Position numbers and translations under genes: made by a program
Part shown: piece by piece, positions 36,201-51,200 of the stretch
Layout of the letters: each line of letters begins with the position of its first letter
Position numbering within the stretch: position 1 is the first letter of the stretch
NCBI GenBank assembly: GCA_002633005.1
Contig: NMRA01000036.1
Span: forward strand, 788,440-852,439
Direction of reading: 5' to 3'
DNA: 64,000 bases
Source: Phoronis australis
Taxonomy: Eukaryota > Phoronida > Phoronidae
The notes under the pieces: model-generated
Told to the model about the DNA's origin: nothing
What the model saw: the letters and a program-made list of their open reading frames with translations, nothing else
Database searches by the model: none

Positions 36201-39200
36201 CCGAGAAGTTTTTACCTATACCCCCGTGTCTTGAAAATGCTTATTTATAAACATTTTACTTGTCTGGGCGCTGCGTGGCTCAGTTGCATTAATTTTTAAA
36301 AGCTATAATGATTATTTATTTCCGATTTTGTTGATTGGAAATATATCAACGGAATTAACTAAATAATTGAATGTATGTTACTCATCCAATTAGGGCATGA
36401 TGCAAAACAAAAATGAATCATTTTCTGGACTTTACTTTATATAAATGATAATTAAAGTTAGTTCATCTAATGATTTTAACCATTCATATTTTGAGATTTG
36501 TTCTACGAGTACTACAACTATTTTGAGAAATAAGTATTTCACTGTTCCACAGAATTTTGCTCTGGAGACAACATTCTTTATTGAATACTGTGAGTCAACA
36601 ACAAGACAAGTATTCGCTGCAGCTCTTGGCAGCTTGGCACAGTTGTATCACAAAAACTAAACAAACCCTTCCTCTTCTCGTCCATCTCTTAGCATACTCA
36701 AGATCCTGCTCAATTGTAACCGAAAGAATCTCTGTATTTACTTTAGGAACACGCAATGCAAACAAAATCAGGAGAGATGGAGACCTGCACATGGCGCAAA
36801 CTCAGTCTTCTTTATCTGATAAAATGGTCTTGCGTTATCCTACAGACACGGAGACGAGTGTATTTTTACATTCATGCAGATACACTAAGCTTATTTTTTT
36901 CGGTTCCTTCCTTAAAGCGTTCCTACAATGGATTTTCGTAGGTTTTGAGGTTTTAGACCGTGTATAATAAATTTCTAACACGAAATCTAACTAAAGAAAC
37001 ACGTATTTTGGGAAATAATAGATAAATTTGGAATTTAAAAGAAAAAAATGTAAATTTTTTGGATGCCAGCCACGTGATGTCATCAATGGAAGACGTTGAT
37101 CAGATGCCAGCGTAATTGTAATGACAAATGGTATTGATTTTGTAAGTTACGAAGATTTAGAGAGCGAGATTGACAAGTATGAAGGCAGCCGAATGGATGA
37201 CACTCAGGCCATAGAGGAAATAGATAACGAGTTACATCTCGCCATATAGGCAGAATTTGCGTCTTTAAAGCCGCACGAACTCGACCCTTCCGTACCAGAG
37301 TCGTAGGCTATTGCAGCCGAGTGGGAGCCTGCTCAGTCGGACAATACTGATTTCAGAAGTGACATTTCTGAGTGGTAATTATAGGCTTTTATTGAACCAC
37401 TATTTAATTTTCTAACCACTTTAGTGTCGAGTAATGTGTATGTATCTCGAACTGTAAATCTATAACCGAAGTTTTTACTCCGATTATTTGTAAAAGCCCA
37501 TTCGCGAATAGCTGCCATATTGATTTCATTCCTTCGAATGCCAAATGTGTTTGTCACGAACTATCATGTGTAATTATTGTGATGCTAAGTGGATTTTATT
37601 TCTGATAAATGATACTCGTGTCCGTCTTGCCTGTTCTAATGTTACTGTACAGTGCTGACGGGCGGACTGAAAGTAGATCACTAAATATGTGCCTGACAAA
37701 TACTTCCCAACTACGATACAACACCATACACACTTTTTGTCCATCAAATGCACTTACACGTTGGAAAAACCTTCATCAAATCTCGGTTAGTTTGTGACGG
37801 GTCGAAGCACTGGGGCTGAGGACCGTGTACTGCCGTACGCCCATGTCCGACGCACGATCTGTGCCATTTATGGGCGATCTTAGAGTCTTTTGAAAACATA
37901 AAAACTGAAATATTTTCTGCCCAATCGCTATCACTACATCACTCTCACACGAACCTTTTCATAATACTCGTCTCGGGCAATATTCAACTCTTTTCAAGAG
38001 CCCTCCGGCCCATGGCAGGTGTAGAACAACACAATGGCGAAGACCGGACTTCAACTGTTGGTGTTGCACAAAATTTTTAATTGTTGCGTTTATTTTTTGA
38101 TTACAAATACACAAGATGAAGAAATACTTAAAATATACCATAATTGTTGATAACCGAATTCAAGCATTTATGACCATGCTGTGGGGTTTATAATGCTGCG
38201 TGTTAGATATGACTTAAGAAAAAGCAACGAAAAACGTTTTTGAGCGATTCACTTCATATAAAAACATTTTTTGATTTTCCTAAAAGTTAGTTGAATCTAA
38301 CGCCTAACAGGCGCAAAGTGATATATATTTAAAAAACGTGGATATCCCACGGGCACCCTGGTTCGCGATGAAAATTTTGCGATTCTCCAGTGCGAGGGGT
38401 TTTTGTCAGTGACAGGGAGGCAGGATATTTCGTTAAAAAATTACAGCACGTGATGCCTGTTCACGTTTGAAATCCGGAACTCGTAGTCATGCAGCACTTT
38501 TGAATGATTCTGAGGATATCTGACGGAGGGAGCCCTGATGATACCACAAATTGCTAGCTTTTTACTGTTGTTGAAATGGTACATCCCGTCACATTAAGAG
38601 ACCACTACTTGGAGAGGTCCCACAATGACATCAGTTGACACTCTTTTCCTGTTTTGAAATATAATTATGTCTTTACATAACACCGAGCCTTCCTTTCCGA
38701 AGGAGAGGGACCCCTTAATTGTAACCGGGGAACTAATGCCAGAGCTCTCGACTAGATGGGGACGCAATACAGCAACAAAATACGCGAGTGAAAACAATTT
38801 TCACTTTCCGTGAAATACAGACAGGAGAGCATAGCCGTGCGTTGTCATTTTAAACATGCAATTGTTTAGTTCTAAACACAAAAAACCCTAGATACAACCC
38901 TGTGGCTCGATCGGAACCCGATCAGGCCCGTCGCGGCCGGTCGACTAGAGACTCACGAACATAAATCAGTAGGTTAGTTGCTAAAGTTGAAAACTAAACT
39001 TTCAGTCACGAAGATACTAGACTAGTGAACGAAAGAAATAACGTGCACATGAGCCTTTTGGTGAATTGGCCACGAACTTGCAAATCTACTTACTCGTCGG
39101 GAGCCGGGAAGCCAAGTTCCCCTTCCACAGAACCATACAGGCAAAAGTTGTACAATAATAATGATTCGAATGATGTATATACATCTCAATAAAGATTCTC

Positions 39201-42200
39201 CTAACTTCTGATCATAGCATATAAAATCGAGTTATTGTTTCTCCACTGCTTTATGTCAGCAAACACTGAATTAGCAGGCGCTGACACGGCCTCTGGTGCT
39301 CGGTCAATTAGTTTTATTGCATCTGAAGCCGGTAACGCGGTATGGTTTGTTCATGGCTGGTTTTTCAAAACGTTTGCACTCACGAACACGCCAAAGGCAT
39401 TACAAATTGTATTTTCTGAGACAGGTCTTGACTCTTCGTTTCAATTTTATATAAACATTAGTCAGGTTAAGAATTCATTTTGAAAGAGAACAATGCCGAT
39501 CACATACACGTTCGCGAATATATTTCACGGCCTCATACTTGGAATTAACGGCGTACTTTTCATTCTTTACTGCCGCGGGCCACTTCCGAAGCATTTCGTG
39601 TTCTCGAGGAAATAGAAAAAACGATATACCCGTTTTGCTCGCAGCTGGTTCGCACAAGCGGGAACGATACACCACACCATAGCGGCACTGACGTCGCTGC
39701 GCCGTGCACTCACCCTCCTCACCTCGCTGGTTCTCTGCGTGCCACTAGGCACGTAGGGGACCAGCGAGCTTCCTCACATGTTAACGCGACACCTCTCGGC
39801 GAGGTGAGATTGACCGTATACGAGGTGATGTAGATATAGAACTATTAAGACGGTAAAAACGAATTCAATCGGGTGGCATTCTCCTTTAAATGTCACTTCA
39901 CTCCCCATTTTATCTCGAAATAAACTGAATTGTTACTTCAAACCACATTTCCTCATGAAACACACTAAATTGTTATTCCAGTCCCTATTTACTGGGATGT
40001 GACAGGGACGAAATGAAGGCAGTCTTCAACATCTTTTGAACCAATCGCAAGGAAGAGCATTTATTTCCCCCGAGGCGCAGCGCTTCGCTCTAGTGTCTCA
40101 AAGATTGCACTGATTTCCCCACAAAGTTCATGTGTATATTGTTTCACTTGTTCAAAAATTTCCTAAAAATTTACAGATACTTTGCAAATTTACTACTTTC
40201 CCAGACAATTTTAGTATAGGTAATATTCTTCGAATGAGACCATTACAAATAGTGTACATTGTTTTCGTTTTATTGCAAAACCACTGAATTAAATGTGTTT
40301 TAGACAGGAACAAACTGTAAGTACTTAAGCAAAATTTTGTCACAAACATGTCCGTTAAGGAAGAAATTGATTTTATGTCGGTTTGATTTGTTACGAAATA
40401 TCCTCAGTTTGAAGCTTTGTTTGTAACAGTCCTTGAGATGCGCGGAGCACGTGACATTTACGTAACCAAGGAGTTCAGAAACGAAATATGTCGCAAATAA
40501 GCCCAAGAACACACCTTGGCACCAATAGATCAAACGGTATTTACCAGCAGTCAAGTCCATTGGTAGTTCCGACATGTCAATCAAGCTACAAATTTCAGCC
40601 AATCGGGGCGCGGGATAAACTGCGACATCATTCATCTTGGCTCATAAACGAAAGCAAAATGTGTTTTTCCACGAGTTTGGGACACTTACAGAGAAGACCA
40701 ACGATGTACGGAGAACAAACAAGGAAAGTTGCTAGACGGATGTAAAAGAATGTGGTGGACCTCATGGTCAGGCGAATATACACCGACGGAATATACGTCA
40801 GAATAAACATATTCCAAAATGAAATACATAGGGCCTATACCCGGCAAATCATATGTCCGTAGGGATGGGGATGGGCTTCAGGGCCATTTGAATCCGATTG
40901 TGGTATAAATAAGAACTGTGAGTGACACCACACGTGATTTACGGACACGTGACATCGTCGAGAGGATTCACGTATTCTAATTACCATCACAAGACCGGAC
41001 GGACGGACAGACGGACGGACGGAGAAGATGACGGCATAATGCGTCCACATATAAATACGTGGGCACATAAAAATGAAAAGATTATTTTATAAAAATTCCG
41101 ATCCAATACTTTGTGTTACTGACAGTGCACATTGTACTTGCCAATCACCCCACTCTTGCAACCACCCTTTTTCCCGCCATACCGCAACATCATCAAAATG
41201 TCCCGCATTTTAACATGCGGGGACACTGACATAGTATCATATGCTACGGTAATTTCTCTCGCGACAAAGCATTATTTTCCTAGTCGACTTAAACAAATAA
41301 ACGGGACGTTAAATGGGTATTTGAAGCACCTGCAATTGCGCATTCGATATAAACGAACAAAAAACGCCGTCGCACGCTTTTGGGTGCAACATCTCCTGTT
41401 CGACAAAAACGATGTCGGGACGTTTTTGTGTGTTGCGGCGAGCATTTCACCCTTGCGTTTTGGCACAGACTCAGATGACCTGCTTTTTATCCGGAATTTC
41501 CGCTTTTTCAATCCAGTTGTTCTGTTTTTTCATTCTCGCATGTTGAAAACTGTGGAACAGGTGTTAGCCTCTTTATCATGAATATATTTGTTATTTTTCA
41601 AAGTCCACTTTATTAGTAACATGGCAATCGTAAACGTGTTTCAATGTCTCTTGCTCACGTAACACACACTGCATGTATCAAAATCACTATTTTTTACTTT
41701 CTGAAGAAATGAGTTTATTTACAAACTACTATAGAAATCCATACACTGCAACCTACGTAATGATCTATCCACAGTACATTTCCTTTATCTGCAAATTCCG
41801 GATAGGTAGCTGGAGTAATGAATTTATCATATTTTTATAAATGCATCCTGAATTTCTATTGAAGAATTGTATCAAACTGCAATAAAGATCCAATTAATTT
41901 TTAAAGATGTATAATTTTGGATGAATGCCTTGCTAAATTCTACAGGGCAACTGTATTCTGCGGTGTTGATAGGGTAGAAATCCTTTGAATCATTGAAATT
42001 ATTTCCTTAATGGTTTAATTAGTCATTTATATAACATATCTGGTTAGTTTCTTTTTTATGTTATTATTGCTATTATTTTCGCATTATGGTAACACTCTTG
42101 GTTTTTAGAATAAAAAATTAAACCTGTCAGGTATGTGAAATGATTAATTATTCATTAGTGTATTTATCGTTTGCTTTTGCTATAATCAGAGCCATCAAGA

Positions 42201-45200
42201 ACTGATGGAGGACTTTAAAATGATATTACACTTACAATTCGGCTGAAAAACGGCGGAGTTGCGAAAAGTATTAGTGACAGTAAATTCCATAGGAATAATC
42301 AACACGGGAACAAGGGAATGGAAACAAATGCCACGCATGCAGAGCGCAACCTCAGCAGCGCGAGAGCGAAGTTGGCATACCAAGGTTAGAGTTCTATAAT
42401 ACTTGTAATACACTATGCATAGATAAAGGTGCTGACTATAACCTGCGATTTTATGGTTCTTGCAACAACATCTGCAATTATAACCACAGTAACTTGCAAC
42501 ATGACGTGGACTAGCCACGTTCCAGATACCAGCGCGCAGTCGGCTTCGTGGAAGCCAATAATACTGTCAATTTCGTGACCGCAACCACTTTCTTGTTTGG
42601 AAAGTCACGTGAATTGACTTATCTAGTAGATGTCGTTTAAATAAATTTCAACGAAGTAGCAATAATTCAGTACACGGAGTTGCCGTTAGGTGGATATCAG
42701 AAATATAGCGAGGGCAAAAAGGCCATATTACCCGATCTTGTGAAGCTGTCGTGGTGCGCTATCCCATCATTGTTTTGAGTCATTTGGCAGTTCATGAAAC
42801 GGATATCCGAACTAAGGGTTCTCGCCCTGCAAACTTTTCAGCAAGCTGTCCCGATGGGGCATTTTAAAGACGAGGAATGACAAGCATGAATATTCTTGCC
42901 ATTTAGCCAGTTTCATGCTAACTTAGCCAGGCATAAAAAGTCTTGCCATTTAACCAGTTTCATGCTAACTTAGCCATTCCTACCCCAAGCATGAATATTC
43001 TTGCAATTCAGCCAGTTTCATGCTAACTTAGCCATGTCCACCCCAAGCATGAATATTCTTGCCGTTTAGCCAGTTTCATGCTAACTTAACNNNNNNNNNN
43101 NNNNNNNNNNNNNNNNNNNNNNNNNNNNNNNNNNNNNNNNNNNNNNNNNNNNNNNNNNNNNNNNNNNNNNNNNNNNNNNNNNNNNNNNNNNNNNNNNNNN
43201 NNNNNNNNNNNNNNNNNNNNNNNNNNNNNNNNNNNNCATTTAGCCAGTTTCATGCTAACTTAGCCGTGCCAACCACAAGCATGAATATTCTTGCCATTTA
43301 GCCAGTTTCATGCTAACTTAGCCAGGCATGAATATTCTTGCCATTGAACCAGTTTCATGCTAACTTAGCCATTCCTACCCTAAGCATGAATATTCTTGTC
43401 ATTTAGCCAGTTTCATGCTAACTTAGCCGTGCCAACCCCAAGCATGAATATTCTTGCCATTTAGCCAGTTTCATGCTAACTTAGCCATTCCTACCCCAAG
43501 CATGAATATTCTTGCCATTTAGCCAGTTTCATGTTAACTTAGCCGTGCCAACCCCAAGCATGAATATTCTTGCCATTTAGCCAGTTTTATGCTAACTTAG
43601 CCATGCCCACCCCAAATACTGCGAGGGCAGAAAGCGAGAACGCCCGATCTCGCGAAACTGTCCTGGGGCTTGGCCCCACCAACTCATCATCATCAGCGGA
43701 CATCAACATGAAAATAAAAGTGAAACACATTGAGGTGAGGGGACCAACCTCTGCCCTCATTGGAGGGCCGTTGCTAAGTTACTCAAATTAATTCGAAAGC
43801 CAACCAAGAGTCAGAAAAGATCGGAGCCGTCTAGGCTCAACGTGGACTAAAGCTGGCACCTCGGTGTTTGAATCGACCTGAAATCTGAATGAAGGTTGGT
43901 TGATGGGGTCACAACTCATGAATGGGCTCAAAGGTAATGTATATATGCCGCTGTATGTAACACTTATTTTTTCCAAGCTCTATTTGTGATTGTGTGGCTC
44001 CATGGCGGTAACAGTTTCAGTGATTTATCATCGAATAGAATCTGACCTGCATTTCGTAGACTCAAGGAACGTTAGAAAATGAAAGAGGAAGCAAGAATTC
44101 GTGAGATACCGCCATGTGTTTACAAGCGAAGCACGTTATCATACCAGTTTTACTCCAGAAAACCTTGCGTCTATGGAACGCTGGCCTGGCGTGGTAATGC
44201 GAATGCTGGGGACTTCTTCATTTTGCTTTGCACTTGTGGGACTTCAAAACACTTACAACCGATTTTATAAAGGTGGTTTAACAAAACCAGGTTGAAGACT
44301 TAAACTTGGTCTTCCTAAACCTGGTCTAATTTTAGACCTAACTTGCATTTCACCAACGTGGTTTAAAAGTCTGAAGGCCTGGTTTTGTTAGGCCAGGGAG
44401 AAGGTTTAGAAAAACCAGGCGCGCGTTCAGTAACGCTAGGACCTACGCTTGGACCTAGCTAAAAAGTCACGTGTTTTCATTCAAAATACAACGACAATGC
44501 CTCACATAATCTCGCGAAGTCTTGCTCTTTAGCGAGGTCCTAGCGTTACTGAACTGGAGGCAGGTTTAAAGTATCTAAGCCACTCTACTGTGTCGATATG
44601 GATTAACCCTACAAAGAAGCTATTGGAGAAATTTAATGAAACCTTGATCACGTGGGTATACAATGACACACACTAGTAGAATCAGTGCAGACATTTACGA
44701 AAAAGGTCTAAAAGTTTTTCTCATGAGGAAAAATGTAATGTCTGTGCCCAACACACGTACACAAATTAAAGAACATCCTCACGATTAGATGTAACATGAT
44801 AAATGCCCAAATTTATTTCCGTGTCATTTTAGTGTTTATTTTTCGCGGCCAAAGGGGGGCAAGACCCCTTCCCGGCAACAATAAGACCAGTGGAGGTGGA
44901 ACTCAGTCAAAAGAATCAGAAGATGCTGTCTTCAGTCAAACCCGTAGCGCTTACGACGATGACGCTCTGCTCGACTAGTCGTATTCTGGGGAATCCGCAG
45001 GACATCCTCTAGCACGTACTAGTCTGCGCATAGGCGGATCCAAGGGGGTGAAGGGGTTCGGACCCCCTTTTTCCTTTGATTTTAGTGATATCAAATCTAT
45101 AGTTTTCAAACTGTTGACTTCATCCCCAGTTTTAAAAAGTCCTTGACCGCTCCCCCTCCCCCTTTAAAAATCCTGGATCCGTCCCTGCTACGTTTGGTCG

Positions 45201-48200
45201 TAAAACTGAATATTGAAAATAGTCCATTTTCGTTCTAAAACTGAGTCGCAAATGCTCTCCGCGGCATCATTCAATTGCACCTATATCATGCAAGTCTAAC
45301 ATATTTAACTGTTAAACCTGGTTCTGGCCAAGTCTAAAGTTAAACATGGTTTTTATCTTAAAAGATCTTAATACATGTCTAAAGAATATAGATCTCGTTG
45401 GTGAAATGAAAACTGACTTGAATCATGTCTAAACTGAAGTTAAACCAGGTTTTACTAGACCACTGGTCTAAAAGTAAAACCACCTTTATGAAATGCAGAT
45501 TTTCTTTAAACCTGGTCTAAATCCAGTTTAAGCCAGGTATAACTTTAAACCACCTTTATGAAATCGGCTATTAGTGGACTTGGCCTAACAGCGATTTTCG
45601 AATCTTTCCAATACCATTGGAATACGCTACTTAAATTAACGGAAAATGGGGTAACACTTCAAACCGTGAAACCACGAAAAGCTGGCCTACATTCGGACTT
45701 TAGCTTACGTATGCATACTTGAACAAAGAAACTTAGTGAGCGCCGAAAATAGCTCGTCAGTGTTTGAAGATTTGGACATAGACTAGAGAGTAAAAATGCA
45801 AAAAAGCAATCAGTTTATGTCACGCAACTGTACTTCTAAAGAAAAGAAAAACATTAATACTTACGGAAATCGGTCAAAGCTGTCACGGAAGCCTTTCGCA
45901 AAAGGATTATAGTCAATTTTTAGCTGCGTTATCTGAAATGTAAATCAATCAAGATGTACTTGCAGCAAAAGAAAGAAACATTACAATGGAAATCAAAATC
46001 CACAAGGTGGCGCAAATTAAGAAAGGCTAATGCATGCATTCACAGCTAAGTTTCTCAAAACCTGGCGTGCGTTCCATAGACATGAGAACTTCGCGAAATC
46101 AAAAATCAAGATCACACAATACTTCCCAAAATATCGCCACGTATTACATACGAGATTCTGTTGCCAGATTCTTTTGTTTACGAAAATCAGACAAGGTCTT
46201 TGCGACTTTGATGAGACCATGGACTTCTTCGAAAGATATCACCACGTATTACAAATAATGCATTGACTGTAGTGGCTTTCCCTTGGGAGTGATTGCGCCT
46301 TTGTAACGGGTCTCAGGTAATTACAAAGACCCTGAGACCAATATCTTTGGCCAAATGAGTAAACGTTGCGCTGTTAAATTACGTGCATAAGTTAATTCTC
46401 GTTAGATACGTGAAGTAATTATTTGCGGCGAAAAGTAATTATTTGTGGCGTAACGTAATTATTTGCGCGGTAAAGTAATTATTTTTGGCGTAAAGTAACT
46501 TTTAACGCCGCAAATAATTACTTTACGCCGTAAAGTAATAATTACTTTACGCCCTAAATAATTACTTTACCCCGCAAATAATTACTTTACGCCGCAAACA
46601 ATTACTTTACACCTATAACAATAATTAACTTACGCACGTAATTTAACGGCGTAACATTCACCCATTTGGCCAACGGTAGACCAACACCAACAGGCTGATA
46701 AACTACATTCTGCTCTCAGTCTATTCAAGTAAAATAGGGATTGATACAATTGTTAAAATGTAGAACAAATAATGCCAACATTTTTGGTAAAATAGATGTT
46801 TCAAGAGTTAAATTTAACTAAACGGGAATTACATTATGAACGTAGACAACTTGTACGAAACAGTGTTCCTTTCTCAATTAAGTTCCACACTGCGGTTGTC
46901 ATATATTTGCAATCTCTCTCGCCATTGACATTGCCCATTGTAATAAGTGGCGTTGCACAATGTATCAAATGTTTACACATTTTCTTAAATCATCGCCTGA
47001 TTAACGTGAAGACTCTGGCATTAACATTGGGAAGAAACATTTTGAAAGGTTAACGTATTTTAGACCAGTCTTTCGCTTTTTAAAAATATCTTAAGATTAG
47101 ATAGAGAGATTTCTTTGAAAAGTAATACTGAAAAGGAACATGCCATTGGCAACCAAATGCACAAGAGATTGATTAGTTTCTTAACCAGCTCAAGCATTCC
47201 AGGAATGCCTACTTGCGGTGAACGGAACTTAAGCCCTGCTGGATGTTAGAATTTTATACAAGTTTAAACTGATGACGCAATATTCATTCTTTTGTACTAA
47301 AAATCACCTTGGTGGCTTAGTGGTAAAGCTTTGTACTGAAACATCATCGTATGCTAGTTCGAACTCTAAAGGGTCCAAAACACCATACGATATGTGCATT
47401 GAAAACATATACGCGATGGGCCGTAACTCATAACATTCATTGTTGTGAGTACTTTGGGGGGAGGTAACTTTTAGTTTTTTATACGTGACTAGATAATACA
47501 TAATTCAATGTGTTCTCATATTTACACTTGCACAGTTTAAAAAAGGTGACTGTTTTTGTTGCAAGAAATATTATTTACATTTCTGCCACTTAGTGGCGCT
47601 TTTCTATTAAATTGACCAACCAGAGAACCAGATTGTATTGTTGTGCTGAATGACTTCAATATGACAGTTCCCATGGAGTGAGATAACTTTATATTCACGT
47701 TTATGAAACAGCACTAAATTGTAAAAAAAAATCAGAACCTGAAGAAGCTTACAGAAGCATCCTGGAAAAATCTGATGGACTGTGCAACTTTACACTGTAG
47801 TTCAGTTTAGATGGAAAAGAACAGGAAGTGTCTCAAACATATGTGCAGGAGAACAAGCTGATTTGCTGAACTGTCTCATTATAACAGGACCTGCTACAGA
47901 TACTAGGCGACAGAACAAAAATTGAAAGGGCACAGAAACGCGTAGCAACGTTTCAAGACACCAGCGGTAGTAATAAAATTGAAGCTGCTGAAAGTGACAC
48001 AGGTGTTGCCCTAGATTTCCCAAGAAAATCAATCAGACTTTCAAAACCTGAAATGCCAAACTAATCAGGAGCTTAGCAATGCGCTTTCTGACACCCTAGT
48101 GCATCATTTACGAAAAGTGGGCCAATGTTATGGACCACATACATGTAACATGTCATCACTTGCTTGCGAGAGAGTATTACATCACCAGATCAGAAATGTT

Positions 48201-51200
48201 ATCGTAACTGTAACACACGATTAAATTTCCAGCATGCCACTCAAATCGACCCGTCTTACGCTGAAAAATACAAGTTGCTTCATTCACTGGTCACCTCAAC
48301 TGACAATGCAACGTGTTCCATCAGTTCTTATCCAATTCGATCCGTGTCTCCTTCTTAACAAACACGTGACGGGTTTAACGGAGTCACTCCGAAACAGTTA
48401 AACAAAATTTCTTCGTCACCATTGGCATTCACAATTTGTAGCACTATCCAAAAGAAGTACCCACTGTCAACCAAAACGTACATAATGAAAGAAAGCAAGA
48501 CAGAAAGCAAGTAAATCCCGCCTTAGGGTAATTCCGCATACAGGAGATGGAAAATCAAGTACAGGCCAATTCAGGGAAATACGATCGAAATGCAAAATGC
48601 TTTATTGACGCCAATAGACGGCCATTTCTAAATGATACTTTCAGCGTCTCCTAGAAACCTATTTGCCAATTTTCATGAAAATCCTTCAAAGAACTAACTC
48701 AAAAGATACATTTGAAAACGTAAAATACTAAATTGCCGCTAGAGGGCACAGAGGTAGTCGGAACGGTCTGAAATTCGTCGTCATCTGTTGCAGCTTCATG
48801 GAAAAACACCTGCCAAATCATATTGGGATCCTGAAGGGTTTTAGAAGATACAACAGCGGATGCTGGAGTTCCAGACGAGCAAGAGATGGAGGCAACATGC
48901 ATTCAGGCACATGTACATATGTGGGCGCTTAAAAATGTGAAACAATTTGGTTATGATGCAAAGATCCTGAAGGGTTTTAGAAGATACAACAGCGGATGCT
49001 GGAGTTCCAGACGAGCAAGAGATGGCGGCAACATGCATTCAGGCACATATACATATGTGGGCGCTTAAAAATGTGAAACAATGTGGTTATGATGCAAAGA
49101 TCCTACGGTTTCACGAAACTTTAAACAGTTTCAGGTCATTTGGTGCAACCATGGTCATTATGTGCATTTTGCATCTGAAATTTTGACCTTTTATTCACCA
49201 GGTATTCTGAAACTGTATTCTAAAACATGACGTCGCTTGAATTAGGCTTATGTGTGCCACAGAACACCAATCATACTTTGTCTCAGGTGGAAATCTGAGA
49301 AATGTGGGAGTGGCCCACAGAACAGTCTTATTCTCTGCCCGGACGAACGGACGGAATGAAGCCTTGCAGTACCATTTCTATATCCTATCGTCGGAGGATA
49401 GTAAAACTTTGAAGATATTCATCATAGTTACCGCACAGCGCAGAAGTAAAAGCACAAGTAGCTAACTCACGTCCGTGTTTTGATAAGCTGTTACAGCAAT
49501 AAACTGGGTCTCTTGGAAACTGTGGGTTTGAAGGTTTTTCTGATCCCGCTGACTGCCAAGTTCCATAACATGTACACGAGGCTGATACTTGTGCATGGAA
49601 TTCAAGACAATCTGAAAACATATAAACATGCAACCTTGTGATGACATACTCATCCTGCATATGGACATACCGAAGTTTAAGGTTATGCAGACAATTGTTG
49701 AAATTTTGTTTAACTTCGGAACATCATATCTTAAATGGCTCATCAGATTCGTGTGAAACTTTCCGATATTATGCATTACGCACTGTTCTCCAATACCATA
49801 TTCTAGAGTTGTTTAAAAATGGTCCACGTTTGCTTGAGGGGCTATCAAAAATAGAACTTTTATAATTTGGAAGAAAAAATCAAAATTTGTATGAAATAAA
49901 AACTGCCGCAGCGTTTTTGGTATTTCATTTTGAAAGTTATATGAAATGAAATTTGTTGATGTTATTGATACTGCTTTTTTGCTGCCAATGTACCTTTCTT
50001 TGTTGCTAAATTTAAAAAAAAGAGCACGTGACCGAGTTGATGGCAGGTTGTTAAAAAATTAAAAATCCTGTTCTACATGCTTTCCTATTTCAGAACATGT
50101 TACACCTGTCCCACATATTAACAGTCAATACTCTAATCTTACACACTGATATGCGGTGCTATAATGTTACACCTATCCTACACAATAGGCAACATCATAT
50201 TGGAAAAGACAATTCTGTGATGTTACACCTGTCCTATATAACAAAATACGATACTGTAATGTTACATATAACCTAGGCATCAACAGGCAATTCTGTAATG
50301 TTACACTTGTCTTACATACCAACTGACACTACTGTAATGTTACACATATCCTTGATATCAACAAGCAGTACTGTAATGTTACAACTATCCCACATAGGAT
50401 CCGGCAATAATCATGTTACACATATCCCTAATACTAACAGGCAATATTGTCATGTTACACCTATCCTGTATAACAACAGACAATACCTATCCCAGATTAC
50501 TGGTGCGGTAACAGGGCACAACGGGTGTAATGCCGCCTGTTAATTGCAAAAAATCCCTCCCCCACTAAACAATCATTTCAATTTTACATTTGCCTCCTTG
50601 TTCCTTGAATTGTGCCACCAAGTTGTCATTCATTTCCACAACTCGCTTTTTGCATACGTAGTCTCATGTACCTGATTCACACAAACAAGGGAGTCGAGCA
50701 GAAATTGACGGGTTTAGGGATTATCAGACTTAGGCTACATCGAGCTTGGGGATACCGTACTGATGGAACATACATGTTGCCACGGAGTAAAATGAAGATA
50801 CCTTACTGAAGAGACATACATGCTGTCATGGAGGAACATGGGGCGTGGATACCGTAATAATCGCACATACAAGTTGCCATGGAGGAAAATGAGGACGAAA
50901 ATAACCGTACTGATATAACATACGTGTTTGCAATGGAGGAACATGGTGACACCGTATTGCCAGGAAGGAACATGAGGACGAGATATCGTACCCATGGGAC
51001 ATACATGTTGCCATGGAGAAACATGGGGACAGGGATACCAGACTGATAAAAAATTGTTAAATGTTATTAATTTGATTGGCAGCATTGCCAGTTTTGTAAT
51101 ATATTTCTGTTTACATTTTCAATAACACTATCAACATATTTGGAACAGTAAAGTTTATGTTATGTGGATGTTCTTATACACAACACAACACAGTTCGATT

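Larger units (their letters stand above)
44260..45566. mobile_element. 1.3-kb TIR element with internal nesting
   Basis: The ends CGATTTTATAAAGGTGGTTT and AAACCACCTTTATGAAATCG are inverted repeats. Near both ends are multiple internal copies of AAACCTGGTCTAA. Two smaller MITEs lie inside it. Confidence 0.75.

Noticed and set aside
40300-40635. 111-codon minus-strand frame with a hydrophobic stretch
   Set aside because: No family resemblance and no splice context.
41132-41581. 149-codon open frame on the plus strand
   Set aside because: No recognised domain, no splice or promoter context, and it lies in a T-box intron. Length alone is not enough in AT-rich intron sequence.
42882-43613. CRISPR array
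   Set aside because: The repeats are head-to-tail with near-constant spacers, in a eukaryotic intron. This is a minisatellite.
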